From DATJFQ01 sp035495555 (lineage in GTDB: Bacteria > Acidobacteriota > Vicinamibacteria > Vicinamibacterales > 2-12-FULL-66-21), in the NCBI GenBank assembly GCA_035495555.1, contig DATJFQ010000070.1, positions 1 through 48,996 on the forward strand: DNA of 48,996 bases, written 5' to 3'. Every line of letters starts with the position of its first letter. Position 1 is the stretch's first letter. The translations under genes were made by a program, and so were the position numbers. The notes beneath the pieces are model-generated. The model had not been told where the DNA came from and ran no database searches. It saw only the letters and a list, made by a program, of their open reading frames with translations. Positions 7,790 through 17,557 of this stretch are shown piece by piece.

Positions 7790-10312
7790 ATGCGAGGACC
7801 CCGCTCGCTTCGTCTGGTCATCCTTCTGCTTCTTTCCGTCTGCCTCGGACTCGCCGGCTCTGCTGTACGTCCGTCACATCTCTACTCGCAACCGGCGACG
7901 CCAGCCGATTTCGCGCGGACCGCGGCAGGACTGATCGCGCACGGCCAACGCGCCGACGCCGAGCAGCTCGCGCGCTCACGCGGTGAAACGGATCCTGCGG
8001 CGGCTGTCGTGCTCGCGCAGCTCGCAACCGCGCGCGGACAGTACGCGGATGCGCGCTCGCTGCTGCAGCCGGTCGCTGCGAAACATCCCGACAGCGACGC
8101 CGCGCTGGAACTTGCGATCATCGATCGCATGGTCGGCAAGGATGCGGAAGCGACGCCGCTGCTGAACCATCTCGCGGATCTCACCAATGATCCCGACGCG
8201 ACGACGAGGTTTCGTGCTGCGCGCGCGACGCATCTCCTCGGGCGCAAGCAGGACGCGAACGCGCTGTATCGCGAAGTCGAGCGCGCCGGCGTGGATCCCG
8301 TTCTCGTCGAATCGGCGTGGGGCCAGTTGTTCCTCGACACCTACTACCCGGCGGAGGCGGTGACGTCGTTCAAACGCGTCATCGCGGCGGATCCCAACTG
8401 GGCGCCGGCGCATCTGGGACTCGCGCGCGCGCTCGCGGACGACGATCCGCCCGCCGCCGCGGCTGAAGCTGCGAAGGCGGTTGCAATCGATCCGGGCCTG
8501 GCCGACGCGCACGTGTTCCTCGCGTCGATGCACCTCGACGCCGATCGCCGCACCGAGGCGCGAGAGGAACTGCAGAAGGCGCTCGCGGTGAACCCGTCGC
8601 ATCTCGAAGCGCACGCGCTCGTCGCGTCGATGGCATTCCTGCAGGACGACAAAGCCGCCTTCGACAAGGAAGTGGCCGCCACCCTCGCGATCAATCCTGC
8701 CTACGACGACGTGTATCGCACCGCCGGCGAGCAGGCGGCCAGCAACTACCGGTTCACGGACGCCGTCGCGCTCACGCAAAAGGCGCTGGAGATGAATCCG
8801 GCGGACCCGAAAGCATCGGCGGATCTCGGCATGCACCTCCTGCGGACGGGTGACGAGCCGGCCGCCAGGCGCGCCCTGGACGCGTCGTTCCGAGCGGATC
8901 CGTTCGACAACGTCACGTTCAACCTCCTGACGATGCTCGATAAGCTCGACAAGTACGCGGTAGTGAAGGACGGCGACATCACCTTCAGGATGAGCAAAGA
9001 GCAGGCGCCGGTCCTGCAGGAGTACGCGGTTCCGCTCACCCAGACGGCGCTCAAGACCCTCGCGGCGAAATACCAGTTCACGCCGTCGGGGCCGATCTTC
9101 GTGGAGATCTTCACCGACCACGATGACTTCGCGGTGCGCAACGTCGGCCTCCCCGGCATGATCGGCGCTCTGGGCGCCTGCTTTGGCCACGTCGTCACCA
9201 TGGATTCGCCGACCGCGCGCAATCGGCCCGGCTTCTTCAGTTGGGAAGCGACGCTCTGGCACGAGCTCACGCACGTCGTCACGCTGCAGATGTCGAACCA
9301 GCGGATCCCGCGCTGGCTCACTGAAGGGATTTCCGTTTACGAAGAGGGACGCGCGCGGCCGGAGTGGGGCCGCGACATGGAGGTGACCTTCGCGCAGGCG
9401 ATGAATCGGGGAAAGACGCTGAAGCTCCGCGATCTCAACGGCGGCTTCACGCGCCCCGACACCATTTCGCTCGCCTATTACGAAGCGTCGCTCCTCGTCG
9501 ATCACATCGTCGCGCTCAAAGGGCAGGCCGCCTTGAACGCGCTCGTGCGTTCCTTCGCTGACGGCATCGACACGGAAACGGCTCTGAAACGAACCCTCAA
9601 CGTCTCAATCGACGACTTGCAGGAGAGCTTCAGCCGGGCGCTGGAGGATCGTTTCGGATCCATGCGCAGGGCGCTCGCGGATCCGCAGCCGAAGGCCGAC
9701 ACGGCAGACGCGCTTCGCGCGGCGGCAGCGGCGAAACCGGACAGCTTCCTCGCCCAGCTCGCACTCGGCAAGACATTGGCCGATGCCGGGGATACTGCGG
9801 CGTACGCGCCGCTCGAACGAGCGGCGGCGCTCGTGCCTGCGGCGATCGGAGCGGAGAGTCCGCACGCGATCATGGCGGCGCTCGCCGCCAGACTTGGAGA
9901 TAGCGCCCGCGCGCGAAAGGAATACGAGACGCTGCTCGCCGTCGATCACACCAACATCGAAGCCGCGAGAGCCCTCGCGACGCTCGCGTCGGCGGCCGGC
10001 GACGACCGGCAATTGGCGCTGGCGACCGGGAGGGTCGTCTCGCTCGACCCCTTCGACGCGGATGCGCATTCGGCCTGGGGCCGCCTCGCACTGAAGACAC
10101 AGGACGCCGACACGGCTGTCCGTGAGTTCCGCGCCGCTCTGGCGGCTGGCGCGCCGGACAAGGCCGCAGCCCACTGCGATCTGGGAGAGAGCTATCTCCT
10201 CGCCAGACGTCCGGCCGACGCGAAAAAAGAGGCGCTTGCCGCCCTCGAGATCGCTCCGAGCTACGAACGCGCGCAGGAGCTGCTGCTCAACGCTATCGAG
10301 AGGACCTCGTGA
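7790..10312 (+). CDS. Secreted TPR-repeat gluzincin metalloprotease
   Basis: This protein has 840 residues with an N-terminal signal sequence (residues about 7-25 hydrophobic, then SHLYSQ). Alanine-rich TPR helices fill residues about 40-400 and again 640-840. The central domain is a peptidase-MA-like gluzincin with HELTH at 491-495 and the third zinc ligand Glu512 in WLTEG, 17 residues after the motif. The gene opens an eight-gene chain; its stop overlaps the next start (GTGA). The ATG at 7790 is preferred because it leads straight into the signal peptide. Such TPR-gluzincins are common in Acidobacteriota-like genomes, with no assigned substrate that I know of. Its place upstream of MoxR/VWA genes suggests an envelope assembly or quality-control role. 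Confidence 0.82.
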   Translation: MRGPRSLRLVILLLLSVCLGLAGSAVRPSHLYSQPATPADFARTAAGLIAHGQRADAEQLARSRGETDPAAAVVLAQLATARGQYADARSLLQPVAAKHPDSDAALELAIIDRMVGKDAEATPLLNHLADLTNDPDATTRFRAARATHLLGRKQDANALYREVERAGVDPVLVESAWGQLFLDTYYPAEAVTSFKRVIAADPNWAPAHLGLARALADDDPPAAAAEAAKAVAIDPGLADAHVFLASMHLDADRRTEAREELQKALAVNPSHLEAHALVASMAFLQDDKAAFDKEVAATLAINPAYDDVYRTAGEQAASNYRFTDAVALTQKALEMNPADPKASADLGMHLLRTGDEPAARRALDASFRADPFDNVTFNLLTMLDKLDKYAVVKDGDITFRMSKEQAPVLQEYAVPLTQTALKTLAAKYQFTPSGPIFVEIFTDHDDFAVRNVGLPGMIGALGACFGHVVTMDSPTARNRPGFFSWEATLWHELTHVVTLQMSNQRIPRWLTEGISVYEEGRARPEWGRDMEVTFAQAMNRGKTLKLRDLNGGFTRPDTISLAYYEASLLVDHIVALKGQAALNALVRSFADGIDTETALKRTLNVSIDDLQESFSRALEDRFGSMRRALADPQPKADTADALRAAAAAKPDSFLAQLALGKTLADAGDTAAYAPLERAAALVPAAIGAESPHAIMAALAARLGDSARARKEYETLLAVDHTNIEAARALATLASAAGDDRQLALATGRVVSLDPFDADAHSAWGRLALKTQDADTAVREFRAALAAGAPDKAAAHCDLGESYLLARRPADAKKEALAALEIAPSYERAQELLLNAIERTS

Positions 10313-11124
10313 CGCGCCGGCCCCGGCGGTCGCTGCCCGCGGCGGCAGCGCTGGCCGTGCTGGCGCTTTGCGCGGTCGCCGCGGCAACGTCGCGGCTGCT
10401 CGCACAGGCGCCGCCCGTTCCGGCCGCCCCCGACCTTCGCTTCGCCGGCTTGCAGTGGGGTTTCGTGCGCGTCCACTACACGGCGTGGACGATGCCGCCG
10501 CGGCCCGGGTTGAGCCCCTACGACGAACCCTGGTACATCGACGCGCCGGCGGCCGACTGGAACCTGTCGCGCCGTGTTCGCAGCGCGACCGCGATTCAGG
10601 TGAACGATCCGATCGACATCCGCCTCGAGGATCCGGCGCTCTTCGAACATCCCTGGATCTATCTCGTCGAGGGTGGAAATCTGAGGCTGAAACCGGCTGA
10701 AGTGCCGATCCTGCGTGAGTATCTGCTGCGCGGCGGGACGCTCACGTTCGACGATTTCCACGGACCGATCGAGTGGGCGAACGTCGAACGCGAGCTGAAA
10801 CGCGTGTTCCCCGACCGGCGCATCATCGACCTGCCCAGGGATCATCCGGTGTTCAGTTGCTTCTACAGGATGGACGGCTTTCCGCAGACGCCCGGACTCG
10901 GATCGTTCCTGCAGGGGCGTACGTGGGAAAAAGGCGGCTACGTCGCGACCCTTCGCGCGATCGAGGACGACAACGGCCGCGCCATGGTGCTGATCAACTG
11001 GAACACCGATATGGGCGACGGCTGGGAATGGTCGAACGCGACCGAATATCCCGACTACGTGAAGTACACGGCGCAGGCGTATCGGATGGAAATCAACGAA
11101 ATCGTGTATTCGCTCACGCACTAG
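10309..11124 (+). CDS. DUF4159 domain protein with signal peptide
   Basis: A 271-residue exported protein with an N-terminal hydrophobic signal at about residues 9-33. The rest matches DUF4159: an LQWGFVRVHY start (48-57), REYLLRGGTLTFDDFHG (about 136-152) and the LPRDHPVFSCFY segment (about 175-186). The fold is thought to be flavodoxin/glutamine-amidotransferase-like, but no catalytic triad is evident. DUF4159 proteins regularly accompany MoxR, DUF58 and BatA/VWA genes, exactly as here. The GTG start overlaps the stop of the protease gene, and MoxR begins 8 nt downstream. Confidence 0.82.
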   Translation: MTRRPRRSLPAAAALAVLALCAVAAATSRLLAQAPPVPAAPDLRFAGLQWGFVRVHYTAWTMPPRPGLSPYDEPWYIDAPAADWNLSRRVRSATAIQVNDPIDIRLEDPALFEHPWIYLVEGGNLRLKPAEVPILREYLLRGGTLTFDDFHGPIEWANVERELKRVFPDRRIIDLPRDHPVFSCFYRMDGFPQTPGLGSFLQGRTWEKGGYVATLRAIEDDNGRAMVLINWNTDMGDGWEWSNATEYPDYVKYTAQAYRMEINEIVYSLTH

Positions 11125-11132
11125 CGAACGCC

Positions 11133-12137
<1,005 letters not shown>

Positions 12138-12146
12138 CGGGTGGGT

Positions 12147-13040
12147 ATGGCCGACGCGCGATTCCTGGACCCCGCGCTGATCGCGCGGCTCGGCTCGATG
12201 GAGCTGAAAGCGCGTACGGTCGTCGAGGGCTTCATCGCGGGCCTGCATCGCAGTCCCTACCGCGGCTTCAGCGTCGAATTTGCCGAATACCGGCCGTATG
12301 CCGCCGGCGACGATCTCTCCACGCTCGACTGGAAGGTCTACGCGCGATCCGATCGGCACTACGTGAAGAAATTCGAAGAAGAGACGAACCTCGAGTGCCA
12401 CCTGGTGATCGATGTCAGCGCGTCGATGGCCTATCGCGGGCACAGCACGATGTCCAAGCTCGAGTACGGGTGCGTGCTCGCAGGGTCGCTCGCGTATCTG
12501 ATGAACCGGCAGCGTGACAGCCTCGCGATGCTCGCGTTCGACGACGAGATCCGCGTGCGGATTCCGCCCGCCGCGCGCTCGGGCCATCTCCACCGGGTCC
12601 TCCTCGCGCTCGAGCGCATGCCGTCCGGCGGCCGCTCGAACGCCGCGCGTCCGCTCCGGCAGCTCGCGGAGGCGCTCACGAGGCGCGGGCTCGTCATTGT
12701 TCTGTCCGATTTCCTGGACGATCGCGAGCACGTCGTGCGCGGCCTCAGGCAACTGCGGTCCAGAGGGAAAGACGTGATCGCATTTCAACTGCTCGACCCC
12801 GACGAGCTGCACTTTCCCTTCGAGCGCGCGGCGCGATTTCAGGACGTCGAGACCGGGGATGAGATCGCGGCCGATCCATCGACGGCGCGGTCGACGTACC
12901 TCGAGGCGCTTGCCGATCTCCGCGACTATTACACGCACGAGCTGCGTGGGGCGGGCATCGACTTCCTGACGCTCGATACGTCCCAGCCGCTTGACCGCGC
13001 GCTCGTCGCGTATCTCGAGGCGCGGTCGCGGAGGCACTGA
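12147..13040 (+). CDS. DUF58 / VWA-like protein
   Basis: A 297-residue DUF58 protein, the usual partner of MoxR. The family core spans residues 34-82: HRSPYRG, then the EYRPYAAGDD segment with DWKVYAR. A VWA-like domain follows with a complete MIDAS DVSAS at 89-93 and a downstream VLSDFLDD segment. No membrane segment is visible. The gene starts 9 nt after the MoxR stop; a GTG at 12141 is in frame and could also serve. MoxR is expected to remodel this protein or use it as an adaptor. Confidence 0.9.
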   Translation: MADARFLDPALIARLGSMELKARTVVEGFIAGLHRSPYRGFSVEFAEYRPYAAGDDLSTLDWKVYARSDRHYVKKFEEETNLECHLVIDVSASMAYRGHSTMSKLEYGCVLAGSLAYLMNRQRDSLAMLAFDDEIRVRIPPAARSGHLHRVLLALERMPSGGRSNAARPLRQLAEALTRRGLVIVLSDFLDDREHVVRGLRQLRSRGKDVIAFQLLDPDELHFPFERAARFQDVETGDEIAADPSTARSTYLEALADLRDYYTHELRGAGIDFLTLDTSQPLDRALVAYLEARSRRH

Positions 13041-13041
13041 C

Positions 13042-14874
13042 GTGCAGTTCCTCGCGCCCCTGTATCTGGTCGGCGCCGTCCTCGTTGCGCTGCCGATCCT
13101 TCTGCATCTGTTCCGCCGGGACCTGAAGCCGCGGGTGCCGTTCACGGCCGTACGCCTGCTCCGCGGCGTCCGCGTCGACCGGTCGCGAAACCGTCGGCTG
13201 CGCGACGTGGTCCTGCTCGCGGCGCGTGTGGTCGCGCTGCTGCTGCTCGCGACAGCGTTTGCCCGGCCGTATCGCGCCGGCGGCACGTCCGACACGCCGC
13301 TGACCATCGTCGCGGTCGATCGATCGTTCAGCATGGGCGCGCCTGGCGCGTTCGAGCGCGCACTCGCCCTCGCGCGATCGGAAATCGACCGCGCGGCCCG
13401 CACGCGTGTCGCCGTCATCGCGTTCGACGATCGCGCCGAGGTGCTCGCCGGTCCCGGACTCGCCGAAGACGCGCGCGGGGCGCTGAGGACGCTGTCGGCG
13501 GGCTCCGGCGGTACGAGATACGCCGCGATGTTCGACCGCGCGGCCGAGCTCGCCGGAGACGAGGCGGGTGCACGGCTGATCGTTATTTCAGATCTCCAGC
13601 GATCCGGTTTTGGTGGGGAACCGGCCGAACTCCCGAAAGGCATCGATTTGCAGGCGCGGGAGGCCGGAGGTGCGCACGCGAATGTTGCGATCGACAGCAT
13701 GGAGGTGCGCGACGGTCTCGTGATGGTCACCGTGCACAACTACGGCGCGGCGGCAGCGGCGACCACACTGCGGCTGGGAACGCCATCGAATCAATCCGCG
13801 GGCCGTTCGCTCAAAGTGCAGCCCGGGGCCACGACGGCCGTCTCCTTCAACGCGCCCGCTGCTGCGGGGCCGATCGAGGCCTCACTCGCAGATCCGGACG
13901 GATACCCTGCGGATAACGCACGCTTCGCGCTCGCGGGCCCGCGCGCATTGCCGCGGATCGTGCTGGTAACAGGCGATACGGATTCTTCGAACGGGTTTTA
14001 TCTCTCTCGCGCGCTGCTGGCCGACACAGACGAGGCGCCGGCATTCGACGTTCAGGAGATGACGGCGCAGCAGTTCGGCGCGATGCAACCGGAGGCCGTC
14101 GCACAGGTCGCCGCGGTCGTGCTGCTGGCGACCCGCGGGATTCCACGTCGTGCTGCGGAGGGCTTCACGGCGCTGTTCGATGCGGGCGGGGGAGTGTTCG
14201 TCGCTGCCGGACCAGAGACGAATCCCGCCGTCGTGTCACAGCTCCTCGATCTGGATCCCCCTTTGGCGGCGGATGAAGACAACCAGCCGGGGGCATTGGT
14301 CGTGCGCGACGTGCGGCATCCCGTATTTCGTGCGTTCGATACGGCCTCGGCGAGCTTCGCGCAGGTGACGATCGACCGCGAGTGGCGGCTCGGCAGCGAC
14401 CGGGCGTTCACGACGATCGCCGTCTTCAGCAGCGGCGCGCCCGCCCTGCTGGAACGCTCCGTCCGTAACGGCCGCGTGCTCGTGTTCGCGTCCGACGTGG
14501 ACAGGCGCTGGAACGACTTCCCGCTGCACGCGACCTTTGTGCCGTTCGCGCAGGAAGCGCTTCGATACGTCGCGGCACGCAGCCCCGCGCCGACCGCGAT
14601 GTCCGTCGCCGACGTGCCTGCAGACCAGCCAGCCAGGCCCGGAATCATTTCCGTCGGCGGCCGATCCCGCGCAGTCAACGTGGACACGCGCGAGAGCACG
14701 GTCGACCGCCTGACCCCGTCGGAGTTCACGGCATCCGTGGCACGAATCGACGCTCGACCCGGTCGCGCCAGCCGGCGCGCTCGGGTGCAGGAGGCCGCAC
14801 AAAACGTGTGGTGGTACGGACTGGCATTGATGCTGGTCATGCTCGTGGTGGAGGCGTTCGTTGGCGCCCGGTGA
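13042..14874 (+). CDS. BatA-type membrane VWA protein
   Basis: This protein has 610 residues from a GTG one base past the DUF58 stop. The N terminus is a BatA aerotolerance-type membrane module: helices at about 4-24 and 54-74, linked by HLFRRDLKPRVPFTAVRLL. It is followed by a VWA domain with MIDAS DRSFS at 93-97. The remaining part resembles a glutamine-amidotransferase-like domain and ends in one helix (WWYGLALMLVMLVVEAF), so the bulk is probably periplasmic between two anchors. It resembles the BatA/BatB part of MoxR operons. Confidence 0.85.
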   Translation: MQFLAPLYLVGAVLVALPILLHLFRRDLKPRVPFTAVRLLRGVRVDRSRNRRLRDVVLLAARVVALLLLATAFARPYRAGGTSDTPLTIVAVDRSFSMGAPGAFERALALARSEIDRAARTRVAVIAFDDRAEVLAGPGLAEDARGALRTLSAGSGGTRYAAMFDRAAELAGDEAGARLIVISDLQRSGFGGEPAELPKGIDLQAREAGGAHANVAIDSMEVRDGLVMVTVHNYGAAAAATTLRLGTPSNQSAGRSLKVQPGATTAVSFNAPAAAGPIEASLADPDGYPADNARFALAGPRALPRIVLVTGDTDSSNGFYLSRALLADTDEAPAFDVQEMTAQQFGAMQPEAVAQVAAVVLLATRGIPRRAAEGFTALFDAGGGVFVAAGPETNPAVVSQLLDLDPPLAADEDNQPGALVVRDVRHPVFRAFDTASASFAQVTIDREWRLGSDRAFTTIAVFSSGAPALLERSVRNGRVLVFASDVDRRWNDFPLHATFVPFAQEALRYVAARSPAPTAMSVADVPADQPARPGIISVGGRSRAVNVDTRESTVDRLTPSEFTASVARIDARPGRASRRARVQEAAQNVWWYGLALMLVMLVVEAFVGAR

Positions 14875-17557
14875 ACGCTCTTTGCGGGACGGGCTGCAGC
14901 GCGTCCGGCGGCGCTGGTTCGGGGCCGTCGTCCTGGCGGTCGGCTGGAAGATCGCGATCGCTGCGGCGGCGGCGCTTGGGATCGTCGCAGTCGTCGACCG
15001 CGTGTGGCGTCCTGCGGGAACGCTGCTCGTGGCGCTCACAATCGCCGCCGTGGTCGCCGTTGCCGCAGCCACCCTCGTCTTCGTGTGGCCATATCGAAAA
15101 CGCCCCGACGATCGGCGCGTCGCCCGCTTCGTCGAGGAGCGGTGTCCGGAATGCGAGGACGAGATCGTCGCCGCTGTCGACATCGCTTCACGCGCGGAGC
15201 CGACCGGCTTTGCGGCCCTCGTCGTCGAACGCGCGTCAGCCCGGCTGACCGGCCTCGATCCTGCGCGGATTGTCCCAGCGAAGGAACTCCGTTCCGCGGC
15301 AGTACGGTTCGCGCTGGCCACGGCGGCGCTCACCCTCTCGGTCGTCCTGGCCGTGCCCTCCGTCCTGCGCGCGACGGTCGGGGCGACAGGACGCAGTGTC
15401 CGAAGCTCGTCGACGTCGCCCGCACTCTCGAGTTCGAGGCCGCCCCGCATCGAATCGATAGATCTTCACTACGACTATCCGCGGTTTACCGGCCTGGCGT
15501 CGCGCGACGATCGGGACGGCGGTGATATCTATGCGCCGGCGGACACGCGCGTGCGGATGCGCGTGCGCGCGGACAGGCCGATTGCGGCAGCGTACGTCGC
15601 GCTCGGGTCCGGTTCCGTTCCGACCAGCCGCGTCGACGCGCGGACGTTCGAGTCGACGCTGACGCTTGCCGCCGACGGCTCGTACCGCGCCTTCGTGCAG
15701 GATGCCGGCGGCCGTCGCGGGGAGAGCGTCGAGTATTTCATCCGCCTCGTCACGGACCGTCCGCCCGAGATCCATATCGTCCGGCCCGCCGGCGATCAGG
15801 AGATTACGCCGCTCGAGGAGGTGACGATCGAAGCGCAGGCCGACGATGACTTCGGCATCGCGAGCATGGATATGGTGTTCGCCGTGGCGGGCGGCCCCGA
15901 GCATGTTGTGGCCTTCCAATCGACGAGCGGGCCGCCGACGGCACGCACGGGCCGACGGCTGCTCGCGGCCGAAGAGCTGGGCGTCAAACCTGGCGACGTC
16001 ATTTCGTACTACGCACGGGCGCGCGACGTTCCGCACGCGAAGCTGCCGACGCTTGCGCACAGCGAGATCTATTTCCTCGAAGTCAAGCCGTTCAACGAGG
16101 AGTATTCGCTTGCGGAGAGTCAGGCGATGGCGTCGTCCGCCGGCACCGAACTGGCGGGACTGATCGCCGCACAAAAGGAAGTCATCAGCGCCACCTGGAA
16201 CCTGCAGCGTCGCGCGAAAGCGGGAACGTCGTCAGACGACCTGAAAGCCGTGGCACAGGCGCAGGCGGAAGTGCAGGCGCGCACCGAGCGGGCATCGGGC
16301 GCGCGGCCGTTCCGGCGCGGCGCCGGAGGGATGTTTTTCCAGTTCATCCGTGTGCCGCAGGACGCCGGCGGCCCCGGTCATGTGGCCGAGGCAGCGGCTG
16401 CAATGGGCCGGGCCGTGGAGCAGTTGAACGCCGGCTCGACCAGGAGCGCGATTTCTCCGGAGATGACGGCGCTGACTGCGCTGCTCAAAGCGGAGGCAGA
16501 GATCCGCCAGCGCCAGATCACGCAACAGCGCAACGGCGCATCCTCTTTCGGCAGCGGCCGGCAGGGGCAGGACCTTTCGAGCCTGTTCGATCGCGAGCTG
16601 AAGCGGCAGCAAAGAAGCAGTTATGAGACGCGGTCCGCGGCGGAGGTGCAACAGCCGCGCCCGGATGCGCAGTCCGCGCTCGACCGCATCACCGATCTTG
16701 CACGACGTCAGGAGGACCTCGCCCGTCGTCAGCAGGCGTCGAGCACGCTCCCGGAGGAGGAACGCCGCCGCGAGCTCGAGCGGTTGATGCGCGAGCAGCA
16801 GGAACTGCAGCAGCAACTCGAACAGGCAGGTGAGCAGCAGCAACGGTCCGCATCGGGCGGCAGCTCGAATGCTCGAAGGGCGAGCAACGAGCAGCAGGCG
16901 ATACGCGAGGCGCTGCAGCAGATGCGCGCCGCCGCAACCGACTTACAGCGGCAGAATGCCACTGGTGCCGCATCGAAGGCCGCGGGTGCTGCTGAGCAGT
17001 TGCGGCGGGCCGAAGCGGCCCTGCAGAACAGTCGGCCTGCGGCGGCTGACGCCACCGCCGAGAGTCGCAAACTTGCAGACGCCTTCGATTCGTTACGCAA
17101 GACACGCGACGATCTGACGCGATTGCAGCGACGGCTCGAGAACGCCAGCCGCCAGAACCGTGAGCGCGGTCGGCAGGGGGCGCAAGCAGACGGCGAACTG
17201 GAGCGCGCGCAGCAGGACTACACCCGGGCGCTCCAGCGCGCGCAGGAAATGGTCCGCGGGATGCCGCAGCCAGGAAGAAACACGGGCCTGGCCGCGTCGA
17301 CGCCGGAACAGCACGAGTGGAGCTGGGGCGCACCGGGGACTGAGGCCTGGAAGCAGGACTTCAGTAAGTGGGAGGCGCTCGGAAACGATCTCGGACGCGC
17401 GCTGGAGCGGTCCGAATCGTCTGTCGCGGAGCGCTTGTCGAAGTCGCTTCCCCAAGACCGGTTGCGCGGCGGCGCAGCCGAACGCGTGCCGGACGCGTAC
17501 GCCGAACGCGTCGCGCGCTACTACGAATCCCTCGCGTCGGCGGTGAAGCGGCAGTGA
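14861..17557 (+). CDS. DUF4175-like membrane protein with long Gln-rich coiled coil
   Basis: An 898-residue protein probably starts at TTG 14861, 14 nt inside the previous gene; no better in-frame start is obvious. Two N-terminal helices (about 22-42 and 50-75) are followed by a third near 142-166. A beta-rich periplasmic part (about 195-430) contains Ig-like segments. The C-terminal half (about 430-850) is a Gln/Arg/Ala-rich coiled coil with long ..RQQ..LEQ.. stretches. The arrangement resembles DUF4175 proteins of MoxR/BatA-type loci. The coiled coil could make a scaffold in the envelope. The exact family assignment is moderate; function is unknown. Confidence 0.72.
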   Translation: MAPGERSLRDGLQRVRRRWFGAVVLAVGWKIAIAAAAALGIVAVVDRVWRPAGTLLVALTIAAVVAVAAATLVFVWPYRKRPDDRRVARFVEERCPECEDEIVAAVDIASRAEPTGFAALVVERASARLTGLDPARIVPAKELRSAAVRFALATAALTLSVVLAVPSVLRATVGATGRSVRSSSTSPALSSSRPPRIESIDLHYDYPRFTGLASRDDRDGGDIYAPADTRVRMRVRADRPIAAAYVALGSGSVPTSRVDARTFESTLTLAADGSYRAFVQDAGGRRGESVEYFIRLVTDRPPEIHIVRPAGDQEITPLEEVTIEAQADDDFGIASMDMVFAVAGGPEHVVAFQSTSGPPTARTGRRLLAAEELGVKPGDVISYYARARDVPHAKLPTLAHSEIYFLEVKPFNEEYSLAESQAMASSAGTELAGLIAAQKEVISATWNLQRRAKAGTSSDDLKAVAQAQAEVQARTERASGARPFRRGAGGMFFQFIRVPQDAGGPGHVAEAAAAMGRAVEQLNAGSTRSAISPEMTALTALLKAEAEIRQRQITQQRNGASSFGSGRQGQDLSSLFDRELKRQQRSSYETRSAAEVQQPRPDAQSALDRITDLARRQEDLARRQQASSTLPEEERRRELERLMREQQELQQQLEQAGEQQQRSASGGSSNARRASNEQQAIREALQQMRAAATDLQRQNATGAASKAAGAAEQLRRAEAALQNSRPAAADATAESRKLADAFDSLRKTRDDLTRLQRRLENASRQNRERGRQGAQADGELERAQQDYTRALQRAQEMVRGMPQPGRNTGLAASTPEQHEWSWGAPGTEAWKQDFSKWEALGNDLGRALERSESSVAERLSKSLPQDRLRGGAAERVPDAYAERVARYYESLASAVKRQ

